Notes: generated from the sequence alone by a model not told the origin. 53,902 bases of DNA from Bradyrhizobiaceae bacterium (GCA_003105195.1 PQAH01000020.1:1-53902), one strand, 5' to 3'; positions 1 to 9,176 are shown, numbered from the stretch's first letter. Numbers and translations: made by a program.

Positions 1-1019
1 TCACGCCGCTGGTGCTCGGCGTGCAGGATCTCCTGGCGCCGCAGGCCTACCTCAACATCGTGCAGTTCGTCGACCGGCGCATCTTCCGGATGGGCATCGT
101 GATCTCGGCGCTGTTAGTTGTGCTGGCGATCCTGTTCGTGGTCGCGGCACGGCAGTACGTCGCGATCAAGGACTACAGCTCGCTCACCTACACCAAGATC
201 GAGCGGCGCCGGCTCGGGCCGGTCAAGCGCTGGGTCGCGGTCGGCTTCCTCTCGCTGCTGCTGTTCATCTCCTTCGTGCCGCAGGTCGGCGTCCTGCTGG
301 CCGCGGTCGGGCGAGGCTGGTCGCTCACGCCGTTCCCCACCATCTACACCCTGGAGTTCTTCCGGCAGGTGAGCATCGAGTCGCCGAAGTTCATCATCAA
401 CTCGTTCGTCTTCTCCGGGCTCGCGGTCTTCTTCTGCCTGCTGATCGGCGTGCCGATGGCCTGGATCCTCAGCCGCACCCGCGCGCCCGGCCGCAACACC
501 ATGGACGCGCTCACCACCCTGATCCTGGCGATCCCGGGCACCGCCATCGGCATCGCCTATATCCGCGCCTTCAATTTCCCCCTGCCAGGGATCGAACTCC
601 CGCTCACCAGCATGTGGATCATCCTGCCGCTGGTGCTGGCGGTGCGGCGCTTGCCCTACACGGTGCGCGGCAGCCATTCCTCGATCCTGTTGGTGCACAA
701 GTCGATGGAGGAGGCGGCCGAGAATGTCGGCGCCTCCAAGCTGCGCACCTTCCGCGACATCACGGTGCCGCTGGTGTGGAAGGGGATCCTGGTCGGCGGC
801 CTGTTCTCGTTCCTCACCTCGATCCAGGAGGCATCCGCCACGATCTTCCTCACGCTCGGCGGCTGGGAGATGATGCCCTTCGGCATCTTCACCTTCTACA
901 TCGCGGGCTCGCAGAGCCAGGCGGCAGCGCTGGGCGTGATCCTGATCGTGATGTGCGCAGTGAGCCTGTATATCGTGAACCGCGTGGCCGGAACCCGCGT
1001 CGGCGGCCTGTTCGGTTGA
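1..1019 (+). CDS. Iron(III)-type ABC transporter permease (FbpB-like), C-terminal part
   Basis: This is an inner-membrane permease of an ABC importer, probably for ferric iron or another small cation. The reading frame is open to the left edge (codons in frame from base 3), so the gene is cut and only about 338 C-terminal residues are visible. Several hydrophobic helices can be read. The last part carries the EAA-loop signature that docks the ATPase, near EEAAENVGASKLRTFRD, followed by VPLVWKGI. FbpB-type proteins usually have two fused permease halves, and the visible part fits the end of the first half plus the whole second half. The binding protein and ATPase should lie to the left, outside the window. 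It converges on gpsA with only 12 bases between the stops. The substrate is inferred from family resemblance only. Confidence 0.85.
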   Translation, partial: TPLVLGVQDLLAPQAYLNIVQFVDRRIFRMGIVISALLVVLAILFVVAARQYVAIKDYSSLTYTKIERRRLGPVKRWVAVGFLSLLLFISFVPQVGVLLAAVGRGWSLTPFPTIYTLEFFRQVSIESPKFIINSFVFSGLAVFFCLLIGVPMAWILSRTRAPGRNTMDALTTLILAIPGTAIGIAYIRAFNFPLPGIELPLTSMWIILPLVLAVRRLPYTVRGSHSSILLVHKSMEEAAENVGASKLRTFRDITVPLVWKGILVGGLFSFLTSIQEASATIFLTLGGWEMMPFGIFTFYIAGSQSQAAALGVILIVMCAVSLYIVNRVAGTRVGGLFG

Positions 1020-1031
1020 GGCCCGGCGCGC

Positions 1032-2036
1032 TCAGAGCAGGGCGGCGAGCTCCGGCCCGGGCGGATGGGCGAGGAGCTCGGCGATCGTCTCCTCGATCGC
1101 GCCGCCCTCGTTCACCAGGTGGTTGACGGCCGCGACGATGGGGAGCTGCAGGTCGAGGCGGCGGCCGAGCTCGGACATGGACTTCGCCGTGTGCACCCCT
1201 TCGGTGACCACCTTGCGCGCCGCCAGGATCGCGGCCGGCGACTGGCCTTCGCCGAGTGCGATGCCGAAGGTGGTGTTGCGCGACTGGGTGCCCATGCAGG
1301 TCAGCGTCACGTCGCCTGCCCCGGCGAGGCCGATGAGATGCACCGGATTGCCGCCCTTGGCGCGCGCGAGGCAGGCCATCTCGTAGAGCCCGCGGGCGAT
1401 CAGCAGGCCGCGCGCATTGTCGCCCATCTTCCGCGCGAGCGCGATTCCGGTCGCAATCGCGAGCACATTCTTATAGGCGCCCCCGACCGTCGCCGCGACC
1501 GGATCCGGCGAGGTGTAGACCTGGAAGCGGGCGCTGCCGAGGAGGCCGGCGACTCGATCGGACCAGGTGGCGTCGCGACTCGCGAGCGTCACCCCGGTCG
1601 GCATGCCGAGGACGACTTCGCGCGCGAAGGAAGGACCGGCGAGCACCCCGACCGGTGCGTCGGGCAGGGTTTCCGCGATCACCTCCGGCATCAGGGCGCA
1701 GGAGCCCTGCTCGATGCCTTTGGAGCAGGAGATCACCGGCACGCCCGCCCGCAGGCTCGCCCGCATGCCCGTGGCCACCCCGCGCAGGAACTGCGCCGGG
1801 ACCGCGAGCAGCACGAACTCGGCGCCGGCGAGGCACGCGGCGAGGTCCGTGCCGGCCCGAATCCCGGGTTCCAGCGGCAGCTCCGGCAGGAACAGCGGAT
1901 TTCCGTGCCCCGCATCGATCGCCGCGGCGACCTCCGGCTCGCGCGCCCAGAGCGCGACGTCGAGCCCGGCGCGGCGCGCCGCGCAGGCAAGCGCGGTGCC
2001 GAACGATCCGGCGCCGATGATGGCGACCTGTGTCAT
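1032..2036 (-). CDS. gpsA: Glycerol-3-phosphate dehydrogenase [NAD(P)+]
   Basis: Cytoplasmic enzyme that reduces dihydroxyacetone phosphate to sn-glycerol 3-phosphate, the backbone for phospholipids and triacylglycerol. The 334-residue length is normal for GpsA. The N-terminus has the dinucleotide-binding motif GAGSFGTALA (about residues 8-17). Further on are the conserved SCSKGIE and AGPSFAREV blocks, and the GGAYKNVLAIATG block that carries a conserved lysine. The start is ATG at 2036. It is the last gene of a leftward run that begins at 6712 and lies 18 bases after the SDR gene. Its place in an operon with lipid-oxidising enzymes, opposite a wax ester/DGAT gene, fits supply of glycerol phosphate for neutral lipid. 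Confidence 0.95.
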   Translation of the reverse strand: MTQVAIIGAGSFGTALACAARRAGLDVALWAREPEVAAAIDAGHGNPLFLPELPLEPGIRAGTDLAACLAGAEFVLLAVPAQFLRGVATGMRASLRAGVPVISCSKGIEQGSCALMPEVIAETLPDAPVGVLAGPSFAREVVLGMPTGVTLASRDATWSDRVAGLLGSARFQVYTSPDPVAATVGGAYKNVLAIATGIALARKMGDNARGLLIARGLYEMACLARAKGGNPVHLIGLAGAGDVTLTCMGTQSRNTTFGIALGEGQSPAAILAARKVVTEGVHTAKSMSELGRRLDLQLPIVAAVNHLVNEGGAIEETIAELLAHPPGPELAALL

Positions 2037-2054
2037 GGGCGAGCCCGCATCCGC

Positions 2055-2810
2055 CTAGTAGGTCGCACGGCCGCCCGAAATGTCGAACACGGCGCCGGTC
2101 GTGAACGAGCACTCCGAGGAGGCGCAGAATGCCGCCATGGCGGCGATCTCTTCCAGCGCGACGAACCGGCCGCGCGGCACCTTGGCGAGCATGGTCTTCA
2201 CGAAGTCCGCCGTGAAGTCCTTGAGCAGGTCGGTCTTGGCCGAGGAGGGCGTGATGCAGTTGACCGCGATGTCGTACCCCGCGAGCTCCTTGCCGAGCGA
2301 CTTGGTCAGCGCGATCAACGCGGCCTTCGAGGCCGAATAGGCTGCCATGCGCGGATTGCCCTCCTTGCCGGCGATCGAGGCGATGTTGACGATGCGGCCG
2401 TAGTTGCCGGCGATCATATGCGGAACCAGCGCGCGGCAGCAGTGGAATGCGCCGTCGAGATTGACCGCGAAGACCCTGCGCCAGGCCTCGAGCGGATAGT
2501 CGAAGGTGTCCCCGATCGGACCGCCGATGCCTGCATTGTTCACCAGGATGTCGATGCGCCCCAGCGCCTTCAGGGTCGCGTCACGGCCGCGTTCGACGCT
2601 GCCGTAGTCCTCGACCTGAACCTGGAATGCGAACGCCGGCCCGCGACCCTTGAGCTCGGTCGCGGTCCGTGCCGCGAGCGCAGGATCGCGATCCCAGATC
2701 GCGATGGTCGCGCCGGAGTCCAGGAAGCGCTCGCAGATCGCCCGGCCGATTCCCTTGCCGCCGCCTGTGACGACGGCAATGCGGTGCTCCAGATCGATCC
2801 GGCTGGTCAT
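2055..2810 (-). CDS. Short-chain dehydrogenase/reductase (FabG-like)
   Basis: Classical SDR oxidoreductase using NAD(P)H, about 251 residues. The cofactor motif TGGGKGIG is near the N-terminus, NNAG follows (LVNNAGIGG), and the catalytic Tyr/Lys pair lies in YSASKAALIAL. The frame is open a little further upstream, but ATG at 2810 (MTSRIDLEHR) is preferred because GGAG lies seven bases before it on the minus strand. It sits between a GMC oxidoreductase (46-base gap) and gpsA (18-base gap) in the same leftward run. The substrate is not visible in the sequence. 3-Oxoacyl or alcohol/ketone reduction is possible given its lipid neighbours. Confidence 0.88.
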   Translation of the reverse strand: MTSRIDLEHRIAVVTGGGKGIGRAICERFLDSGATIAIWDRDPALAARTATELKGRGPAFAFQVQVEDYGSVERGRDATLKALGRIDILVNNAGIGGPIGDTFDYPLEAWRRVFAVNLDGAFHCCRALVPHMIAGNYGRIVNIASIAGKEGNPRMAAYSASKAALIALTKSLGKELAGYDIAVNCITPSSAKTDLLKDFTADFVKTMLAKVPRGRFVALEEIAAMAAFCASSECSFTTGAVFDISGGRATY

Positions 2811-2856
2811 TCTGCTGCTCCGAGGAAGGCTCACGCGACCGGCCGCTCGCGCGTGC

Positions 2857-4527
2857 TCAACTCAAGGAATTGCCCGGAGGCCGCGCCTTGATCTCGCTCA
2901 ATCCCGGAAAGCGCGCTCGCAGGGTCGAACCGTCGCGGGCGTCGGCGCGGATCATCGCCGCCGCCTTCTCGCCGATCATGATGGCCGGGGCGTTGGTGTT
3001 GCCGGCCACCAGGGCGGGCATGATCGAGGCATCCGCGACGCGCAGACCCTGCACGCCGCGGACCCGCAGCGCGGCATCGACAACGGCCGCCGCGTCGTTG
3101 CCCATCCGACAGGTCCCGGCCGGATGGTAGACCGTATCGACCCGCTGCCGCAGGATCGCGCGGATGTCGTCGTCGTCGCGCACGTCGGCCGTGAACAGAT
3201 CGCGCGTTCGCCGGCTCGCCAGCGCCGGCGTCTCCATCAACCGACGCGTCAGCTTGAAGCCCGCCACCATCTCCTCGACGTCCCGCGGATCGCCGAGGAA
3301 GTTCGGATCGATGGCGGGAGGCGTGAGGGGATCTGGATTGCGCAGCTTGACGCTGCCGCGACTGTGTGGCCTCAGCAGGCAGACATGGCAGGAATAGCCG
3401 TGCCCCCGGCGCAGCCGGCGGCCGTGATCGTCGACCATGGCGACCACGAAATGCAGCTGGACGTCGGGCGCCGCGAGGTCGGCCCGCGTCTTCAGGAATC
3501 CCCCGGCCTCGGCGAAATTGCTCGCCAGCATGCCGCTCCGGGTCTTGTGGTAGCGTCGAATCTCCCGCAACAGGCGGGCGGTCCCGGCCACGGAGAGCCC
3601 GAGCAGATCGAGGCTGTCGGCCTCGTAGCCGAAGATGAAGTCCGGGTGATCCTGCAGATTGCGCCCGACCCCCGGCAGGTGCGCGACCACCGGGATGCCG
3701 AATCCGCGCAAGGTCTCGGCATCGCCGACCCCCGAGAGCATCAGCAGTTGCGGCGACTGGAGGGCCCCGGCGCTCACGATCACTTCGCGACGCGCCCGGA
3801 TCACATGCGTGCGCGGGCCCTGCAGGTACTCCACGCCGATCGCGCGCGCGCCCTCGAACAGGATCCGGCGCGCCCTGGCGCCGCATTCCACGCACAGATT
3901 GGGCCGCTTGCCGAGATGCGGAAGGATGTAGGCACGGGCGGCGCTGCACCGCTCGCCGTTGTGCTGCGTGACCTGGTAGATGCCGAGCCCCTCGGGCTCG
4001 GGCACGTTGAAATCCTCGCAGAGCGGGAACTGCGCCTCGCGCGCGGCCTGCAGGAAGATCGCATGGAAGGGATTGTCCGTGCGCGACCTGGCGACGGAGA
4101 GGGGACCGGCCCGGCCGTGCCATTCCCCGCCGAAATCCTCGTTGCGTTCGGATGCCTTGAAGAAAGGCAGAACGTCGTCGTAGCTCCAGCCCGGGTTTCC
4201 GAGCGCGGCCCAGCCGTCGTAGTCCGAACGGTGGCCGCGCACATAGACCATGGCATTGATCGCCGAGGACCCGCCGAGCGCCCGGCCGCGCGGCTGGTAG
4301 CCGCGCCGACCATTCAGACCGGGCTGGGGCTCGGTTTCGAAGGCCCAGTTCGCGATCCGGGTCGGCACCGTGAAGACACCGGCCGCCGGTGTCCGGATCA
4401 TCCAGCTGTCGCCCATGCCGCCGGCCTCGAGCAGCGCCACCGTCTGGTCGCTCTGCTCGCTCAGGCGGCCCGCCAGCGCACAGCCGCTCGAGCCTCCGCC
4501 GACCACCACATAGTCGCACTCGTCCAT
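2857..4527 (-). CDS. GMC family oxidoreductase (choline dehydrogenase/alcohol oxidase type)
   Basis: FAD-dependent glucose-methanol-choline oxidoreductase of 556 residues that oxidises an alcohol to an aldehyde. The ADP-binding motif VVVGGGSSGCALAGRL is at the N-terminus. The family signature GGSSAINAMVYVRG follows, and the C-terminal block has YHPAGTCRMG and VADASIMPALVAGNTNAP, which hold the catalytic His and Asn/His region. The open frame reaches 4749, but ATG at 4527 is right at the FAD fold and 11 bases after the stop of the aldehyde dehydrogenase gene. Together with that gene it makes an alcohol to aldehyde to acid route. A long-chain alcohol substrate is inferred from the nearby fatty acyl reductase and wax ester synthase. 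Confidence 0.92.
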   Translation of the reverse strand: MDECDYVVVGGGSSGCALAGRLSEQSDQTVALLEAGGMGDSWMIRTPAAGVFTVPTRIANWAFETEPQPGLNGRRGYQPRGRALGGSSAINAMVYVRGHRSDYDGWAALGNPGWSYDDVLPFFKASERNEDFGGEWHGRAGPLSVARSRTDNPFHAIFLQAAREAQFPLCEDFNVPEPEGLGIYQVTQHNGERCSAARAYILPHLGKRPNLCVECGARARRILFEGARAIGVEYLQGPRTHVIRARREVIVSAGALQSPQLLMLSGVGDAETLRGFGIPVVAHLPGVGRNLQDHPDFIFGYEADSLDLLGLSVAGTARLLREIRRYHKTRSGMLASNFAEAGGFLKTRADLAAPDVQLHFVVAMVDDHGRRLRRGHGYSCHVCLLRPHSRGSVKLRNPDPLTPPAIDPNFLGDPRDVEEMVAGFKLTRRLMETPALASRRTRDLFTADVRDDDDIRAILRQRVDTVYHPAGTCRMGNDAAAVVDAALRVRGVQGLRVADASIMPALVAGNTNAPAIMIGEKAAAMIRADARDGSTLRARFPGLSEIKARPPGNSLS

Positions 4528-4538
4528 GGCATGCCCCG

Positions 4539-5975
4539 TCAGGTCACGCGCCGCAGCAGCGCGAGCAGGCTTTCGAACCGCGCGCCATAGGGGGGATGCA
4601 GCAGGCGCGTTCCGCTCGCGCGCGGCCGGTAGAACACCGGTTTCTCCTTGCTGAAGGTGCGGAAACCCCATTCGCCGTGATAGGCGCCCATCCCGGAGGC
4701 GCCGACGCCGCCGAACGGCTGGTTCTCCTGCGCGATATGGAGCAGGCAATCGTTCACGGTCACGCCGCCCGAGACCGTCTCGCGCAGCACGTGCTCCCGC
4801 GCCGCGCCGTCCCGGCCGAACCAGTAGAGTGCGAGCGGCCGCTCCCGCGCATTGACGAAGGCGATCGCCTCGGCGGCCGACTCGTAGGGGACAATCGGCA
4901 GGATCGGCCCGAAGATCTCCTCCTGCCGGACACGCATGGCGTCAGTGGTCGCGAACACCAGATTGGGCGGAAACTTGCGCAGCCGCTTCCAGGTCTCGGC
5001 CTGGCTCGTGCGCGCGTCGCTACGCGCCCCCTTGTCGTGCGCTTCCGCCAGCAGGGCCGCGAGCCGGTCGTAGTGCGCATCCGAGACGATTGCCGTGTAA
5101 TCGGGGTTCTGCGGGTCGGTGCCGTAGAGGCGGTGCGCGGCGCGGAAGAAATGCTCCGCAAAGGACTCCTCCTGTCCGCGCGGGCAGAGGACGTAGTCCG
5201 GCGCGATGCAGGTCTGCCCGGCATTGAGAAGCTTACCGTAGGCGATTCGCTGCGCCGCGACCGCGAGATCGGCCGAGCGGTCGACGATGGCGGGCGACTT
5301 GCCGCCGAGCTCCAGGGTCACCGGGGTCAGGTTCCGCGCCGCGGCCTCGGCCACGAGACGACCCACCCGCGTCGAGCCGGTGAAGACCAGGTGATCGAAG
5401 GGCAGCGCAGCGAAGCCCTGCGCGACGTCGGCGCCGCCGACGACCACGGAGATTTCGTCCGCCGCGTAGCGCTCTCCGACCGCGGAGGCGAGGAGATGCG
5501 CGAAATGCGGCGACAGCTCGCTCGGCTTGATCATGACCCGGTTGCCGGCCGCAAGCGCGCCGACCACGGGCGCGAGCGTGAGCTGCAGCGGATAGTTCCA
5601 GGGCGAGATTACGCCGACGACCCCGAGCGGCTGCGGCATCAGGCGGTTCATGCCCGGCCAGAAGGGAAGCTCGGTCGCGATCCGCTTCGGCCGCATCCAG
5701 CGATCCAGGCGGCGCAGCGCATGCTTGATCGCGCTCTCGACCACGAAAGCCTCGGCGAGGCGCGTTTCGTGCCGCGAGCGATGGCCGAAATCGGCGTCGA
5801 TGGCTGCCTCGAAGTCGGGCGTCTTGTCGGTAACGAGGGCGAGCAGGCGGCGCAGGCGGTCCTTGCGCACCGCCGCCGCGACCGAAATCTCCCGACGCGC
5901 CGCCTCCCGCTGCAGGTGGAACACCGCGCCGAGATCCGCAGCCGCCGTCGGCTCGCTCGCCACCGCCACGTTCAT
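4539..5975 (-). CDS. Aldehyde dehydrogenase (coniferyl/fatty aldehyde type)
   Basis: NAD(P)-dependent aldehyde dehydrogenase of 478 residues, oxidising an aldehyde to the acid. It has the short class 3-like architecture seen in coniferyl aldehyde and fatty aldehyde dehydrogenases. Visible blocks are SPWNYPLQLTLAP, the cofactor region FTGSTRVGR, the catalytic Glu in TLELGGKSP, and the catalytic Cys in NAGQTCIAPDY. The frame is open to 6722, but ATG at 5975 (MNVAVAS) is correct because it overlaps the stop of the upstream gene in an ATGA arrangement. It is followed by the GMC oxidoreductase, so the two enzymes probably act in sequence. Its exact aldehyde is not known. Confidence 0.93.
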   Translation of the reverse strand: MNVAVASEPTAAADLGAVFHLQREAARREISVAAAVRKDRLRRLLALVTDKTPDFEAAIDADFGHRSRHETRLAEAFVVESAIKHALRRLDRWMRPKRIATELPFWPGMNRLMPQPLGVVGVISPWNYPLQLTLAPVVGALAAGNRVMIKPSELSPHFAHLLASAVGERYAADEISVVVGGADVAQGFAALPFDHLVFTGSTRVGRLVAEAAARNLTPVTLELGGKSPAIVDRSADLAVAAQRIAYGKLLNAGQTCIAPDYVLCPRGQEESFAEHFFRAAHRLYGTDPQNPDYTAIVSDAHYDRLAALLAEAHDKGARSDARTSQAETWKRLRKFPPNLVFATTDAMRVRQEEIFGPILPIVPYESAAEAIAFVNARERPLALYWFGRDGAAREHVLRETVSGGVTVNDCLLHIAQENQPFGGVGASGMGAYHGEWGFRTFSKEKPVFYRPRASGTRLLHPPYGARFESLLALLRRVT

Positions 5976-6712
5976 GCGGTCCTCCGCGCGAACTCGTGGG
6001 CGTCGAGGTCGAGCAGGCTGTCGTCGCCGGCGAACAGCGCCCCGAGCAAGGCCTCTTCGCGATCGAGAATGCACCGGATGAACTCCTCGGCGTCGCCGAT
6101 CGCGTGGAACGCGTGGTATCCCCGCTCGAGGAAGCTCTGCAGGTTGCTCAAGCCCGCGAGCTTCGCGGGCTTGCGCATGAGCGAGAGCGTCGTTCCCACG
6201 AAAGGCTGCCGCGTCAGGCGATCGAGCGAATGGCCGACACCGCGCACCAGCTCGATCTGGCGCTCCCGGTCCTCGCGTCGGCCGACCTTCCGATAGGCCT
6301 CGCCATAAGCCACGGCATCGATCGCGCGAACATTGCGCCCGAGCGCCTTGACCATGGCGGCATCGAGCTCCTCGGAGAGCGCGTCGAGACCGATCGCATC
6401 CGCCACGGTCTCCAGGCCGGCGGCCGGCATCAGCTTGGTCATGGTCGGAATGACGCGGTGAAGCTCCTCGTCGCGAAAGCTCGAATCGTTCGCCCCGTAG
6501 ACATCCGTGAGAAAGAACGTGGCTGCCTGGGCGAATTTCGGATGCTCCAGCAGGTCCGCATGCGTGCGGGCGAGCCGCTGCACCTGCCAGGCCCGCAGCG
6601 CCTGGCGCCCTGCCGCCGCCTTGGGATCGGCCTGCGCCGAGCGGCGCAGGTCGAAAACCCGAGCCGCGCTCTCGGTGATCCGCTGGACGATCGCTTCGCG
6701 TTCTTCCGACAT
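5972..6712 (-). CDS. Conserved hypothetical protein heading the alcohol/aldehyde oxidation operon
   Basis: 246-residue, mostly helical soluble protein without a signal peptide. I recognise a recurrent FFLTDVYG-type motif (about residues 63-70) but cannot assign a function. ATG at 6712 (MSEEREAIV) is chosen because the extension to 7111 is antisense to the wax ester synthase. It overlaps the aldehyde dehydrogenase by four bases (ATGA), so translation of the two is probably coupled. The gene is first in the leftward operon. A minus-strand hexamer TAGGCA (6738-6743) lies 31 bases from the centre of a FixK/FNR-like dyad (6765-6778), which fits a regulated promoter. The function is probably tied to the alcohol/aldehyde enzymes behind it. 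Confidence 0.82.
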   Translation of the reverse strand: MSEEREAIVQRITESAARVFDLRRSAQADPKAAAGRQALRAWQVQRLARTHADLLEHPKFAQAATFFLTDVYGANDSSFRDEELHRVIPTMTKLMPAAGLETVADAIGLDALSEELDAAMVKALGRNVRAIDAVAYGEAYRKVGRREDRERQIELVRGVGHSLDRLTRQPFVGTTLSLMRKPAKLAGLSNLQSFLERGYHAFHAIGDAEEFIRCILDREEALLGALFAGDDSLLDLDAHEFARRTA

Positions 6713-6764
6713 GGGCCCGCACGATGGTCGCACGCCATGCCTAGGCGCTCCCCGGCCTCCGACA

Positions 6765-6778
6765 ATGACACAAATCAA
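6765..6778. promoter_or_regulatory. FixK/FNR-like dyad between the divergent WS/DGAT and oxidation operons
   Basis: ATGACACAAATCAA matches the xTGA-N6-TCAA form of FNR/FixK sites and differs at only three positions from the dyad upstream of nap. On the plus strand TAGACA (6801-6806) is centred 32 bases away, and on the minus strand TAGGCA (6738-6743) is centred 31 bases away. This is the spacing of class II activation at about -41.5. One site could therefore serve both directions. The match is read directly; the regulator is inferred. Confidence 0.5.
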
Positions 6779-6842
6779 ACCGGCCGCGCGCGAATGCGCG
6801 TAGACAAGCCTTCCTGGGTCCAGCTCTCCTCCGGCGGAACCG

Positions 6843-8315
6843 ATGATCAGCGAACGCATGGCGCCCGTCGACACGACGTGGCTGCGCATGGACCGGCCGA
6901 CCAACCCGATGGTGATCGTCGGGGTGCTTGTGCTCGCGCCTCCGGTCGACCTTGCCCGCGTGGAGCACACCCTGGCCGACCGGCTGCTCGCCATTCCGCG
7001 CTTCCGCCAACGCGCCGACGTCGGGCCGACGGGAGCCTGGTGGCGCGAGGACGTCCAGTTCGACATCGCGCGCCACATCAAGCGCCTGCGGCTGCCGGGC
7101 GCCGCCGACAAGGCGGAGCTCGAACGTCTGGTGGCGGATCTCGTGTCGACGCCGTTCGACCCGCATCATCCGTTGTGGCAGTTCCACATCGTCGAGGACT
7201 ACCAGGGCGGTGCGGCGCTGGTCGGCCGGTTTCACCACGCCATCGGGGACGGCATCGCGCTGGTCCGTGTCATCCTGTCGCTCATGGACGGCTTTGCAGC
7301 GTCCGAGCGCGAGAATCCGCCCGCCGTGGACGGCCACGAGTCCTGGCTCGACCCGGTCACGCCGGTGGTGTCCGCCCTGGGGAATGGTTTCCGCCTGTCG
7401 CGCGAGATCTGGTCCGCCTACCTGAAGGTCCTGGCCGATCCCGCCCAGGCGCTGCGCGACGGAACCGGCATCGTGTCGGAGCTCGCCTATCTGCTGGTGA
7501 TGCCGAACGACACCCCGACCCGTTTCAAGGGCCGCCCGACGGGAACCAAGCGGATCGCCTGGACCGACCCGATACCGCTCCCGGAGGTGAAGGCCGTGAG
7601 CAGCGCCCTCGGTTGCTCGATCAACGACATGTTGCTCGCCGCCGTCGCCGGAGCGCTCCACCAGTACCTCGCCGAGAAAGGCGACCCGACGGCCGGGGTC
7701 GAGCTGCGCGCGCTGGTGCCCGTCAACCTGCGCGGGCCCGAAGCCGACCAGCGCCTGGGAAACCGCTTCGGCGTCGTCGCGCTCGAGCTGCCGGTCGGCC
7801 TCAAGAATCCGCTGGCGCGCCTCTACGAGGTGCATCGGCGCATGGAGGCGCTGAAGTCCTCCTACGAGCCGGCCGTATCCCTCGGCCTGCTGACGGCGCT
7901 CGGCCATGCGCCGCAGCTCGTGCAGGACGCGGTGTTCGACCTCCTGCTGAGCCGCGCGACGGCCGTGATGACCAATGTTCCCGGGCCGCAGGTGCCGCTC
8001 CATCTCGCGGGAAGCCTGATCGAGCAGGCGATGTTCTGGGTGCCGCAGGCCGGCGACATCGGCATGGGCGTCTCCATCCTGTCCTTCAACGGCCAGGTGC
8101 AGTTCGGCCTGATGGCGGATGCCGCGCTGGTGCCCGACCCGCAGGCCGTCGTCTCCCGCTTCAAGCCGGAATTCGAGCAGCTGCTCTACTTCGTTCTGCT
8201 CGAGTCCTTCCCGGCTCCGCCCGCGGCCTCCGCCACTGCCGACGCGGGCAAGCCGGCCCCGCACAAGCGCAGGCGCCCCGGCGGACGCCCCCCGCGCAAG
8301 GCGGCGACTCCCTGA
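6843..8315 (+). CDS. Wax ester synthase/diacylglycerol acyltransferase (WS/DGAT)
   Basis: Acyl-CoA-dependent O-acyltransferase of 490 residues that makes wax esters from fatty alcohols and/or triacylglycerol from diacylglycerol. The catalytic motif HHxxxDG is present as HHAIGDG (residues 131-137). It is preceded by the conserved PLWQFHIVE and followed by the ND-type motif CSINDMLLAAVAGAL and by MTNVPGP near the C-terminus. The C-terminal tail is Pro/Arg/Lys-rich. The start is ATG at 6843; an in-frame ATG six codons in is an alternative. It diverges from the oxidation operon across a FixK/FNR-like dyad and abuts the stop of the TPR gene. With the FAR gene at 11133 it forms the core of a wax ester pathway. 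Confidence 0.95.
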   Translation: MISERMAPVDTTWLRMDRPTNPMVIVGVLVLAPPVDLARVEHTLADRLLAIPRFRQRADVGPTGAWWREDVQFDIARHIKRLRLPGAADKAELERLVADLVSTPFDPHHPLWQFHIVEDYQGGAALVGRFHHAIGDGIALVRVILSLMDGFAASERENPPAVDGHESWLDPVTPVVSALGNGFRLSREIWSAYLKVLADPAQALRDGTGIVSELAYLLVMPNDTPTRFKGRPTGTKRIAWTDPIPLPEVKAVSSALGCSINDMLLAAVAGALHQYLAEKGDPTAGVELRALVPVNLRGPEADQRLGNRFGVVALELPVGLKNPLARLYEVHRRMEALKSSYEPAVSLGLLTALGHAPQLVQDAVFDLLLSRATAVMTNVPGPQVPLHLAGSLIEQAMFWVPQAGDIGMGVSILSFNGQVQFGLMADAALVPDPQAVVSRFKPEFEQLLYFVLLESFPAPPAASATADAGKPAPHKRRRPGGRPPRKAATP

Positions 8316-9167
8316 TCAGTCGGCGAGCTCGGCGCGCGCCAGCTCGACGTCCAGGCGTTCCATGGCGTCGTGCGGCGTGCACTTCGCGGCGTCCTGGTAG
8401 AGGCGCGTGGCGCGCGCCATCTCGGCCTCGCCGGACATCATTACCAGGCCGTTGGCGTACTCGATCCGCGCGATCGCGGAGTCGGGGTTGAGCTTGCGCG
8501 CGGTCTCGAAATGCTTGACGGCCGCATCCTGGCTCGCCCCGTAGGTGACGCGCCCGATGAGGCCGCCGATCTTGTCGATCACCTCGGCATGCCAGGCGCC
8601 GAGCGCGATATGCGCGTCGGCGTGACGCGCATCGAGCGCCAGCGTGCGCTCCAGCGCCGTCTTGATCTTGCCGCCCAGACCTTCGGCGAGCGCGCTCGCG
8701 ACCGAGACCTCCTGCGCGTAGCGGCCGAGCGCCTGGGCGTAGAGATACCAGGCGTTCGGCAGCGACGGCGCGCGCGCCTGCAGCTCTTCGGCGCGACGCG
8801 CCGTCTCCTGCAGGATCGCAAGCTTGCTCTTCCTGGCCCGCTCCAGGTAGGTCGCGTAGATGTTCGCGGACTTGTTCGCCACGTTGAAGCCGAGCCGGCC
8901 GACCGACAGCCCGAGGTCGACGGCGTCTGCAAAGTCGCCCCGGTGATAGGCCCGCCATGCCGCCTGCAGGATCTCCGCGGCCTTGTCGAGCGGTTTCGCG
9001 GGGACGAGATCCGGATGCGCCGCGACCAGCTTCTTCAGCTGCGCGGGCGCTGGGTAGGGCTCCCGGTCGCCCTGGTGCAAGCGCAGCCAATGCTTCTGCA
9101 GGTCCGCGCCGGCGAAATCATAGTCGGCCGCGGGATGAGGAAACGGCTTCCAGGAGGTTTTCGCCAT
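8316..9167 (-). CDS. Tetratricopeptide-like repeat protein
   Basis: 283-residue helical repeat protein. Several 34-residue TPR-like units are visible: AAWRAYHRGDFADAVDLG, then NAWYLYAQALGRYAQ, DAHIALGAWHAEV and AVKHFETARKLNPDSAIARIEYANG. No signal peptide or enzyme motif is seen, so it is probably a cytoplasmic scaffold. It is the last gene of a leftward group: phasin, patatin-like lipase (9-base gap), TPR protein. Its stop is directly adjacent to the WS/DGAT stop. A role at lipid or polyester granules is suggested only by this context. Confidence 0.8.
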   Translation of the reverse strand: MAKTSWKPFPHPAADYDFAGADLQKHWLRLHQGDREPYPAPAQLKKLVAAHPDLVPAKPLDKAAEILQAAWRAYHRGDFADAVDLGLSVGRLGFNVANKSANIYATYLERARKSKLAILQETARRAEELQARAPSLPNAWYLYAQALGRYAQEVSVASALAEGLGGKIKTALERTLALDARHADAHIALGAWHAEVIDKIGGLIGRVTYGASQDAAVKHFETARKLNPDSAIARIEYANGLVMMSGEAEMARATRLYQDAAKCTPHDAMERLDVELARAELAD

Positions 9168-9176
9168 CGCGGGTGC

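Noticed and set aside
1065-2891. A 608-codon plus-strand open frame
   Set aside because: It is antisense to gpsA and the SDR gene, both supported by motifs, and has a composition typical of shadow frames.
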